Shown piece after piece: positions 10,113-22,100 of a DNA stretch of 64,000 nt. The DNA is from Asterias rubens (lineage: Eukaryota > Echinodermata > Asteroidea > Forcipulatida > Asteriidae): NCBI RefSeq assembly GCF_902459465.1, contig NC_047063.1, positions 12,399,343 through 12,463,342 on the forward strand. The letters are read 5' to 3'. Made by a program: the position numbers and the translations under genes. The notes under the pieces are model-generated. The model saw nothing but the letters and a program-made list of their open reading frames with translations, was not told where the DNA came from and made no database searches. How positions within the stretch are numbered: the first letter of the stretch is position 1; each line of letters begins with the position of its first letter.

Positions 10113-13100
10113 CTTGCAGGATTTGGATATTCAAAAAATTATTGAAAGCAGATTCCATGGATTCTGCATGGCTAGAGGAGGGGGGACAGGGTAGGGCAGG
10201 CCACCTCCCCCAGGAACCTTTCACCTTCCCGCAGAGCTCTCCAAAACAGTGATTCAATACATTAAAAAATAGCCCCCTAAAATATGTCTTTGCACCCCCC
10301 CCCAATACAAATTACTGGAGAAGAGTTATCTGTATCAAATAAACATGTTGATCCAGATTCATAGACTAGCCCGATCCCAGCCTCCGAGCCAGTCGATATT
10401 GCGCCCTCTACTGGTGACTAATACAATTTGTTAATGTCAGTTGCTGATAGCGCAACAAGAATTACTGGAGAAGAGTCATCTGTTTCAAACATTCCATTGG
10501 TTCAGAAGCAAACGCAGACTAACAACATTATTTTCGAAAATTAAAAAAAATGTATCAGCAGATTTTGATTCTGGAACAAACTTGCTTCTTGAGTGGAAAC
10601 ATTACAGTCTTATTAATACAATTTCATTATAGAAAACAAATTAAATGTTCCATTTAAAAGTGTACTGTGTTATTCAGTTTGGTGTCCACCAGCAATGCGC
10701 AGCACACGCCAAATAAAACATTCACAACAGGGATAGGGATTTGTAGGTTAATTATATTCTGTCATTGATTTTATGCATATCAAGTAAATTGAAAATAAAA
10801 CTATTTACATGCACATAAATTGTACAGATAAGAATACATTTTAGTTGATTAAATTTAAGTAAGTATTGTTGCATGCCTTCCTTATATCCGTCTAAGACAT
10901 AAACATCAGAAAGCTGAATTAAAGGGAAGGTACACGTTTGGTAATTGTCAAAGACCAGTGTCCTCACTTGGTGTATCCCATCATAAGCATAAAATAACAA
11001 GCCTGTGAAAATTTGTGCTCAATCGGTCATCGGAGTTGCGTGAAATTTATGAAAGAAAAAAAACACCCTTGTTGGACGAACTTGTGTGCTTTCAGACAGG
11101 AATAAAAGACTTCTAGCTAGAAGTCTTTTATTATTTTAGTGAGAAACTACCTCTCTCCCAAAAACTACGTTGCTTCAGAGGGAGTCGTTTCCCACAATGT
11201 TTTATACTTTGTTTTATACTATATTCGTTTTGAGTAATTACCAAACGTGTACCTTCCCTTTAATTAAATTTTAACATAAAGCTTGTACACAATTCAGGGC
11301 TTGAATTTGGGGGGGGGGGGAATTCACAAGACTACAGGGCATGTAGCTCAAAGCGTTGACTGGACAAGAATTATTTGTACAATACCAGAGTCGAATTGAA
11401 AGAAAAATTAGTGAGTCCTGAGAACATGCATTGAAACACACTACATATATAAGACTTATGTGAAGAATTTTGATCTCATTTCTCAATTGAGGCAGGACTA
11501 CTCAATAGACCGTATTGAATATGACCTCACCGTTCAAATATCTGCCCTACAACATGGCGTCTGGAAATGCTGCGTGCTTCATTGATGTACGTGTTTGGAC
11601 GCGCATATGATTTGCCCTACAAGATGGCGACTTTCATAGCAAATAAGGGGTTATTCAATACGGTCTACAGAATTCAAAAGGAATTTTTAAGACTTAAAGT
11701 CAACATTTAAACAAATGTTTTTGTTCAAGATATTACACAGGGCCAGCGAGGTATTATTCAACCACTGGCCTGACACTGAAACCACTGGCCTCTAGAGGGC
11801 CAGCGGTCCAGTCTTCAAGCCCTGCAATTCTGTTGCCAGTTCCTCAGTCTTTCTACTCCAAAACTAGCAGAGTATCAGAAACATTTCGCTTGAAAATACG
11901 CTGGATATTATATATTTCTTTAAATACAAGCTAAAATATTATTAATCAGATCAAATTAATGAGGATTAATGACAGAATTATTTTACTCCGAGTGATGTTA
12001 ATTTTACAGATCCATTCACTATAATGAATTTATAAGTAAAAAAAAAAACTAAAACAAACTGAAGAAGCCAAATTGTACATTCTATTCGAGACCCTACTTT
12101 GAAAAATATCTTGATTTATTTTTGGACCGTACAAAATGTGTTAATTTGTACCCTAAGTATGAACTATGGATACAGTTCAAACAGGTAAATTTAAGCAAAA
12201 TTTCAATCAGTAATTAAAGTGCTGTCATCAGTTTTAACAGCTACTGCAGTAATGTTTCTCAAGTTGTGTATTCCTATTGGGGATTATTCTTCCTGCCTGG
12301 ACATATTCACTCTGAATTTTTGGCGATATTTCAACAACCCACCCCATTTTGTTTTTGAACTGAAATTTTCAGATAATAGCTTTGTTGTATTATATCTATA
12401 TTTATATAGGATTGAAACAATCAAACCGTTCCAAAAACCAACTTTCCCTTTAAACATCACAAGTATAGTATACAAATATCGAGTGGCTCAGAGTGGAATG
12501 GGAGAAGTATTTATCACAAGGTAAAATTTGGACTGTTCCATTTCACGAGGCGAAGCCGAGTGAAATGGAACAGTCCAAATTTTACCAAGCGATAATGTTC
12601 CTTCCATTCCACGATTTAAAGCCACTCAATATTTGATTTATATCACTGACATATATAGATCCTTGTCATTTGATGTATTTTAAAAGTATAACATAATGAA
12701 AAATCATACAAATTCCACCAATCAATGACAAGGATCTGTATGTCAGTTATGTAACAAGTGATATTTACCTAGATACTCAATTTGATTCTAACGGCTATTC
12801 TATCTTTTAGTTTCATGACGACACAAAAATGGTTAGAGTTAAAGACAGAGTTTATAAATTATGCATAGGTAATAAGTGAGAATTGTTAAAACTTGGGTGT
12901 GATACTTATCAGGATTTATCGTACGCAGGTAACTATTTTTACTTGACCAAACCGAGTCAATGGAGTATTTTTGTGAAATGCCAACAAACGAAAGAAAACA
13001 AAAATCAAGAAAGAACTTAATTTTGAAGGGGGGAGGGTAAATTTGTTGCAAACTTCACAGGTCAGTTTGCTGCTGCAATTCATGATTGAATAATATTGTG

Positions 13101-16100
13101 ATAGATGTTAAACTTTATTGATGTTAAATCTGCATTGGGTATAAAGCATATTATTTGGTTTAACCCTTACACCAATGTGTCTAAGGCACTAGTACTCTCC
13201 TGAGTTCTGTGAAAAAATCCACAGGCATATTACTCGGTTGGGATTCGAACCCACAACCTTTGCCAATCTAGAGCAGATGTTCTACCACTAGACCACCGAG
13301 ATTGCCCGATAACTAGATGCAGTTTGAATCCTGTATTTTAGCAGTGGGTACCGCAACAATTTATATTAGATGTTAAATTTGCATCAGGGATAAATGATAT
13401 TATTTGAATTCACCCTTTCACTGATCAATCACTGTACTCAATTCTTTCCCAAGTTCTTTGGAAATAAAATCACAGGCATAAAGTCTGGTTCATACTTCCT
13501 GTGAAAGCGAATGCGAAGCAAACTTTGACATCACAAATTCGCAACGAACAATTTCATAGCAGCGAAAACAGCACTGTAATGTAAAAATTCACACCGCATT
13601 CGCATACGCGAATAGAGAGGTTTCGCAAGCCTACTTTGTGTGTTCACGTGACACGTATCCGCGACTATCGTATTTTGCACACACGTTGGCTACAGATACA
13701 GGAGCTCATACACGTCGGTCGTACAAAAACGGATACTGTTTTGCAGCTTTTTAGCTGTCTTTTTGTCCTACATGTATGTCAAAAACATTCCCCACAGAAT
13801 TGCTTTCACTGGTATCATGCTTGATATAGGATAAAACAGTTTTAGTCATTTGCAAGCAAAACAATGAAAAAATGCAGTGTATAAAACACAGGGTCTCTAA
13901 AGGTCATGCTTGTCGGGGAAAACACTCATGATGAATGCAAGTGCACTCAAGTGACACATACCTATATTTTGCAAGAAACAACATCCAACACGCGACTGTC
14001 AAGAACGGATACGGTTATCTTATCCGTAACTGTATCTGTATCCGGCGCTTGCGAAACCTCTCTATTGTTTCTTTCTCATGTTACTCTATGGTACCTGTCG
14101 CTACAGCAGATCAATCAGATTTTCCTTGTCGATTCTCGTGTTTGCCTGACGGACCACGGCTTTGGGAAGCTATAGAAATAAAGAGCACAACTACTATTAG
14201 TAAATGAGAACAATCAAGGAACTGCATGGGCAGCTATTGGGATAGTACAACATTGCTTTATGAAAAAATATCACGAGAAAATCATACAGAATGCTTCAGA
14301 TTGCACTGTAGGGTTTTTATAACTAAGATTTACATTTTGTAGACAAAATTCTGAAGACCTTTTTTTGTAATTCAGCGTGCTTCAGCCAAACATGCAAATA
14401 TTCCACAGTTTTGAAAAAAACCCTGTGTAGGACCTGCCATATACTTAAGTATTAGAAGAGGCAATCAAACAACATGCACACCTTTTTAAGGAGGTGGGTA
14501 GTCTCGGTGCAAGACATTGGGCATTATCATTCCACTACATGCGATTCTCCCTATCTGCAAACTATACATGTAGATGGATTGCACTACGCATCATCACCAG
14601 CCATGTTTGATGTACTTTACACGTGAAAAGTGCACACGCTGCGTGTGACTCTTGTGCACTTTTCACCTGTAAAATACATCAAAGATGGCATTCAATGACG
14701 CGTATTGCAAACCATCTATTATGCATACAAGGACCATTCAAGTTAACAGGCGCAGTTACGCAAAACTTGACACAAGAGAACGCCCTCTATCAGTGGAATA
14801 GAATTGCGTGTGGTGTTGAGAGTGTGCATGGGTTTACTAATAACAATGTAAGAGCGTCTTGCATCAAGACTAGGAGTGGGGGTGAATAGACCCTTCCCAT
14901 GAAATATGCTAATTTCATTCCTGCATGCGTACATACCCTATTGGTTGCAAACGTGATAGAGACGTGCAATTGCAGATGTGCACAAAGCAGATGCACAATC
15001 GCGTCCTGGTCACGCCGCAATTAGCGGCATTCAAAACAGCACTTTTCCCTCATTTTGCCAATCAAAAAATTAGTGAGCACGTGCTATGTTCGTTTTACAT
15101 ATTTCAGGGGAAAGGTCTATTTGGCTAAAAGAAACTGAGCTTTGACCCCAAAAACATAGTATTTTTACTCACCTTTTCTGCTGGTGATTCATGACTGAAG
15201 TCAACTAACTGGAAACAGAACAGATTGATATAAAAAAAATGTGTCAACCAAAATTCAGAAGTGTTCGTGTCATAAATTTGAATCTTTAGTCCTCCTACAC
15301 TTATATTTTGTAGTTTTACTTTATTAAACTCAAAATGGTAAAGTTAATTGATTTGGTTCATTCATTTTAAAACAAAAAATTAAGTATTGTATACAATCAA
15401 ATAAAATCTGGTCTAGCGAGGTATTAGAAAACAAGCTAATATTACTCTATAAAAACAACAAACTAGAAAAGAATAAGTTATCACAAAGCAGAAATAACAA
15501 GATACACCACAGGCCAGTGTGCTGAAGGTTTTTTGAAAAGTAGCTCACCAGTGGCCGATTTCACAAAACTTTACGCAACTGCGTAAATCCACTTGCGCAA
15601 CATGTATGGCGCAAGTTGTGCCATAAACGTTGCGCAAGTGGAGTTACGCAGTTGCGTTAAGTTTTGTAAAATCGGCTGGTGGTTAGTACTGTTAATACAG
15701 TGTGCGTTTCACTGCACCCAGATTTGAAACATGTATAGTCATAAACGTATCTTTCTGATTAAGGGTAGGCCTACCGATTGCAACCATTTTAGAGGTTACT
15801 TGAAAACTACAATCACACACACACACACACACCCCACACATGCACACACCCACTCACTTTTTAAAAGGGGCTATTCACATCTGAAAAGGAAGAACTATTG
15901 AGCATTATAAACAAGTAGGTTGCACATTTTTTCCTTAGTTAGTAGCCCACAGGGCAAGTTGAGAAGTGGTGTTACTAGCCCATGATAATTTCAGACAAGG
16001 TGTACGCCGGGCTAGTGTTTTAAAGGTAAAGCCCTGCTATTATGTTCATGTTCAAACAGGACAGACACTTATGCAAACTTATATAAGCCTGGACAAATCT

Positions 16101-19100
16101 CAGACTGATTAAGACTAAAAACCTGTAATACAGGGCGAAGAAATACAAAATACAAAATCTGGTTAAACAGACATTTACATAAATCAGCAAAACCATATTT
16201 TTTAAACACATAAAAAAAGGGGGAAAATAAAGAACAGGGAAAAGAGACAATCAATTTCAATGCAGAAAAGTTCAACAGAGTCAAAAGATTCACAACATTA
16301 AATATTTAAAACAATAGAAAGCAGAGCAAGAGAGGCATTTCTTGAGTGGCCCGATGCCCCTCCTAACACCACACTCTGCCTCCTTTGATGAAAAACACCA
16401 GAAATGTATAAACAGCTGTACAAGAAAAATGCAATAAGGATTTCAAATTTCAAATCAGGAAATTATGAAAGATATTGTTGAAATTCAAACAAACTTTACC
16501 TCAATACACACTGACACGTTAAGCCGGTTCATACTTCCTGCTTTTGCAAATCAAATTTTGACGTCACAAATTCGCAAAAGTTGAACTGTGTTCAACTCCT
16601 GCGAAACATTCGTTACGAAAACAGCCGAATATCGCAGAATGTATGAACTAGGCTTACCTTTTACTAAGGGCTTAAACATTTTCTTAATGCAATAAAGACA
16701 GTTTTACTGACCCTCTCGAGAAAGAAAAAAAACTTACCAAGCCAATCCCTGGTGAACTCTTGTCAACCCCCAGGGAGTTAGTCTTTGTCTCAAGCGCCGG
16801 CCTGACACTGACTTGTTGAGTCTCTTTGATGTACACTGGCGAGGAGTCTAATTCTAGTTGAATAGCGCCCTCTGTTGATGCATGAGAGGGCTTCGGGGGG
16901 TGAGGGGTGGTAGAGGGACTGGATGATGTCGTTGAGGTTCTTGAAAGGCGAAACTTTATCGGGCTGAGGAGTTGGAAAAAATGACAAATTTAATCACTTT
17001 TGATTTCCATCAGTAGACAGTTTTCAAAAACACAGTTTTTTTTATAAAAATGATAACAAGAGAGGCTAATATCCTAACTCCCGGCGATGAGAATCTAAAT
17101 TGCAAGGAAAGAAAGCAAGAGTTAAAAATTACAAAGATCAAAATATAAAATAGCATCACCGCAATACGAGGTACATACATCTATGAAAAAGACAATAAAT
17201 AGAAATAAAAGCATTGTATAAACAAACTGAATAAGTGGAAATATTAGCTACTTTTTTTAACCCATTTCTGCCTACCTTGGATTGGATATCACACTACTCG
17301 TTGAACTCCTCGATGTAGACGCAAAAGTTCTCAGCCGAGATGGCGTAGGAAGACCTGAACGTCGTCTCGCTGATCCAGCACTAGCTGGAATTGCTTTGGA
17401 GTCCGAGCGAGACGGGGTGGAGGGCGGTATCTTGGCGTGAGGGGTTGGAACTGATGATGCACTTAATGATCTATGAGCAGGGAGGGGAGAGGTCAAAGGT
17501 AAGTAAGTGAGGTGCAATGTATTAACAAATTAATATTAACACTGGATGCTTATAAAGCTCACGTATCGACCAATAAGGTACTCAAGGCACTTGCTAAACA
17601 AGGCGAAACATTTAAGACAAGTTTTTGAGATTTTTGAATTCTGAGATCGCTTATCATTAATGTAGCACCTTTAAGTAAGGGTTTACAAGGTGCTGTGGCG
17701 CATTCAGCAGCCACTGCCAGACTCATAGGGACAAGTGATATTGGGTTGTTTACATGCATTACACAACAAACAGGGCCTACAGCTTTATGTCCCATGCAAA
17801 GTTATGAAGCAATATTAGTTGCTTGTGTCTTGCTTAAGGATGCAAGTGTCAAGATCAGGCACAACATGGTAACCAGAATGAGGTTACCAGCCAAAAATTT
17901 ACTGTGACTGGTATCCTGCTCATTTTTGCTTATCAGCAAACTGTTAAGCAATAACTAGTGCTTAGGCAATTTTATGTTTGGGCCTTGGTTTAACATCCTC
18001 ACCTAGGTGTTGGTTTGCCTGCAGACATCTCACTTGACAAAATCCTCTTTGGGAGAGATTTCTTGGCTTGATGGATCGGGGTGCTTGGTGTTTGAGGCTG
18101 AAGGCGAGTCATCTGCTTGGTTGTGCTGGCTGTTAATCAAATCAAATAATAAATACTTGTTAGACAGAACACTGGGGGCTTGCATAGAGTGAAAGAGGGA
18201 GGCATGCTTCAAAATTACCCAATGTGTCAACCCATAGGCAACAGTCCAAAGTTCTTCTCATGACCCCTTGCACGCACGTCACATGCGGCGACTGTGCCAC
18301 GCTCGCCATTTTGGTAGGCAATACCACACTAAACCTGAGCAAAATTACCCAATGTGTCAACCCATAGGCAACAGTCCAAAGTTCTTCTCATGACCCCTTG
18401 CACGCACGTCACATGCGGCGACTGTGCCACGCTCGCCATTTTGGTAGGCAATACCACACTAAACCTGAGCAAAATTACCCAATGTGTCAACCCATAGGCA
18501 ACAGTCCAAAGTTCTTCTCATGACCCTTTGCACGCACGTCACATGCGGCGACTGTGCCACGCTCGCCATTTTGGTAGGCAATAGGTTTACATGTAAACCT
18601 ATTGCCTACCAAAATGGCGACTGTGCCACGCTCGCCATTTTGGTAGGCAATAGGTTTACATGTAAACGCTGCGTCGCCTGAAATGCGCACTTCACTGAAT
18701 AACGCACAGTGACATTGACCACCAGTATGGCGTATCTAAGATTATTCTGATGATGACATCAGGTGAATTGGGCCAATATCTCCTAATTGCCAAAATGATG
18801 GATTCACCAGAAGGACTGGGGCTAGCCACCACATGGGTCAGACATTCCAATCTAATAAAAGTCCAAATACTTTGGTATTGAGTGACATAGGAAAAGAGGA
18901 TAAGGAAGGATTGAAACCAAGTCCACACAAAAAATGCTAGTCTGTAAGGGTTAAAGTCTTCAGAAGAGACTATGTTTTTGCAAGTCTACTCTAAGAGAAC
19001 AGCTTTCAAACAACTTTCTTGAAACTATACTACTGTACTCTTTTAGAACCTTACCTGCAGTGACTGTTTTCTTTGGTGTTTCTTCAGTGCTTGCAACCTT

Positions 19101-22100
19101 GGCCCCTTTGGCTACAGCTTTGACTGGCTGTGGCTTCTTGGCTAGCACCATTGAGCCATGTTGACCGGGCTTGACGAGTTTCAATGATCGATTGGCTTGC
19201 ACCACCCTGCGATTGAGAGAACCTTGCTGGAGTAGACTGGGCTTTGTTACTGGAGCTTTGGGGACGTTGGTTGCTGGAAAAATGTCACAGTCGAGAGAAA
19301 CATCATCAAGTTATTTTCATAATGCCAGTTGGTAATGGATGATCATCATAACGAATATGTTTATTAAGTTACTGGACACATTTGGTAATTGTCAAAGACA
19401 AGTTTTCTCACTGGGCGTATCCGAGCATATGCTTAACAAAACAGATCTGTGAAAATTTAAACTCAATTGGTCATCAAAAGTGAGAGAATTTATGAAAGAA
19501 AAAACACCCTTGTTTCACACAATTTGTGTGCTTTCAGATGCCTGAGAAAGGCTTCAGGCCTGAAGTCATCCCAGATTCAAACATTTTAGTGAGAAATAAC
19601 CTTTAAAACATCCATCTTTCTTCAGAGAGAGTCGTTTCTCACAACCTTTTAATATACTAGATCAACAGCTCTCCATTGCTTGTTACCAAATAAGTTTTTA
19701 TGCATATAAATATTTTTAGTAATTACCAAACATGTTTTAATTGTTCTGATCAAAGCCATAAATGAACCTCTATTCTAGTTATTGTTATTTTTATTGTTGA
19801 TGAACATGCACATTAGTGGGGAAACATTAATGACATACCTGTTGCTTTGGCATCAGTGGACCCACTGACAGGTTGTCCTGATGATCCAACTCCACTTTTG
19901 TCCTGTAAACGTCGTGATAAAACACATCTGTATTTGTTAAAACACCTCAGAAGAACTTGAAATGACCTTAGCAAAATTGTAACCGAACTTAAGTTTGATT
20001 TGGGGTTTAACAAAGAAACAACTACTAGAGCGGGATTTGAACCAATGACCTCCGGGCTAATGTACTGGCGCTCTACCGACATAACGCTACACGTAGATAG
20101 CTCAGTTGGTATAGCGCCAGCTCAGTAATCCGCAGGTTGTTGGTTCAAATCCAGCGGTAGTTAATTTGTCTTTGTTCAACCCCAAATCATTAAAACAAAC
20201 TACCCAGTCAGTTTCCCTCAAGGTTTAATATTTGATATCCAAAATACAGTTTGGAAGCTCAGATTTTCTGACTTTTGTGTTAATTGCACTCGAAGTTGCT
20301 AACATTTTTAGATGTAATTTCCACAAAGAAAGTGATAATTTACATAGCATAACTTGTACTCATTACAGGCCCTGTTTTCATAACTTCTGCCACTTTTTCA
20401 ATCTAACCTTAAGATTGAGATTGCCCAATATAGGGCGCTTTCCTTTAGGTATGCCCAGATGGGGGATAGGTGCCTCAAAGGTTTCAGACTTCACACTGCT
20501 ACCTCCCTCCGAGATGTCTTCAGATTCACAGCTATTCAGACGTTTACGCTTGGGAGGGCTGTATATTTTCTTCCGCAAAAGTTTGTCCGTGCTGGTAACG
20601 GTCGAGGGCTGTATTTTAAAGTGACACAAACAAGAATGATTAAAAGTAGAGCCATTGCTTGGTTTTTGTCAACGTCATGTTGATTTGTAGGCAACATTTG
20701 TATAAAGAAACATACCATAAAACTCACCTGTAAAATTTTCAGCTGAATGCAGTGTCTCTACTTGCTGAGAAAACAGCAAAAAAATAAAAATGTGAGGTCT
20801 TTCCAAAAGAACATCAAATCAGGCCACATTAGTGAGGTGACAGTCAGCTTTTTAACCGTACCTCTGGCCGTAGTATTTTCAAATGAACATAAACCCTCAG
20901 AAATATCAGAAATGATTCATGCATGAATTGTTTCTAAGACTGAAATGTTTTCGAGCCATTATACTTTTAATAATAGTGGCTTCTTATATAGCACTCAGGT
21001 CCGTCACGCAGTGACACTTCAACATTATTACCCCTGGTCACCGGGCCTTAAATCATTCCTTAAACCATCTCAGCTCCCTAGGGAGTATACAGCCTGTGCG
21101 CAAAATATGTAGCGCAATCAAGGCTAATCCAGCACAAGAACCAACTCTGCCCTCACAGGTACCCATTTACCCCTGGGTGGAGAGAAGCAATTACAGTGAA
21201 GTGTCTTGCTCAGGGACACAAGTGTCACGACCGGGATTCGAACCCACACTCCGCTGAACAGAATCACCAGAGCTTGAATTCAGTGCTCTTATCCGCTCGG
21301 CCACGACACCCAACTTTTAAGAGGAATCCCTTCTCAAAAAATTTTATACTCTCAATCAACAGCTGCAGTGCTTCTCACTAAGTAAGTTTTATGGTCATTA
21401 ATTTATCAATCTACGATTGACCCTGCCAAAGAAGAAAAACATATTTTTTATGAGAAAACATAGGCCTACCTGTGGAATTGTTGCCTTCTTCAAGCCAGCA
21501 GTCATCGGCAACTTGGATAATTTCCTTAATCCTCGTACAGGCAGCTTTGATTCTTTCTTTATCTGACTCTCCTTGCTCCCTGCTGCGTTGAACTGCATTA
21601 CTTTGGGTTTATCTTGGGCCAGTTTAGAGACGCACTCATCAGCCGACGGTAAATGCTGTGGAGGTGGGGTACCCGCTGGGGTAACGGCCACTACGTAGGT
21701 CCCACGGCGTGGGCTCCTTATCTCTTTCTTCACCAATAGTTTAAAGTCCTTTGCAGCTGGTTTTTGCGGAAGCTGCCCCACCTTGTCATGAGCGTCTTCC
21801 TGGATAACGGATTTTGTACCTGGATCAGACCTTTGCGTCTCAGCATCCGAGGCTTCTTTGTCTTTTTCCGTCTCGTCAGCGACCGACGAACCACTTCTCT
21901 CGTCTCTCTTGGTCAACTCCATCGCGACTTTATTTGCCTCAAGGAAGAGCTCTAAATATTGTTCCACATTGAGGGGACTCATTGGTTTATTGTCATCGAT
22001 AGGTGACTGGCTGTTTAGCTGAGTCTTCTTAGCAACACAGCTCTCTGTGAATCCAACCGGACCGAAGAAGACTTCATCTTCATCATCAACATCTACAGCT

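Larger units (their letters stand above)
10113..15172 (-). other. Proposed last intron of the GTSE1 homologue
   Basis: About 5 kb of repeat-rich DNA with a TIR element (10919-11263), a hairpin (12481-12627), SINE pieces (13130-13480) and partial starfish-type MITE copies (13482-13635). No other convincing exon was seen. ORFs at 12219-12524, 13906-14207 and 14623-14889 lack coding character. Confidence 0.35.

Noticed and set aside
10012-10194. Plus-strand frame with EENDDSLTLQDLDIQKIIES.
   Set aside because: Coding-like in appearance, but it has no clear acceptor or donor, and the opposite strand gives the family-like GTSE1 C-terminus; the minus-strand reading was preferred.
18003-18025. GC-AG or gtgaga donors inside GTSE1 exon 9.
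   Set aside because: Both give phase 1 and a stop at the start of exon 10; the gtgagg donor at 18002 gives the needed phase 2.
20091-20165. Possible functional tRNA gene (GCTCAGTTGGTA..GGTTCAAATCC).
   Set aside because: Acceptor and anticodon stems do not pair well and the following sequence is the S3 SINE tail also seen in the inverted neighbour.
20728-20764. A 37-nt minus-strand candidate GTSE1 exon with good acceptor (ttctcag) and donor (gtgagt).
   Set aside because: Including it leaves phase 1 before an exon (20408-20608) that is open only when entered in phase 0; skipping it keeps the frame. It could still be a rare alternative exon.
21225-21313. Possible class-II tRNA gene on the minus strand.
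   Set aside because: The same head recurs at several sites with a common SINE body, and the stems are imperfect.
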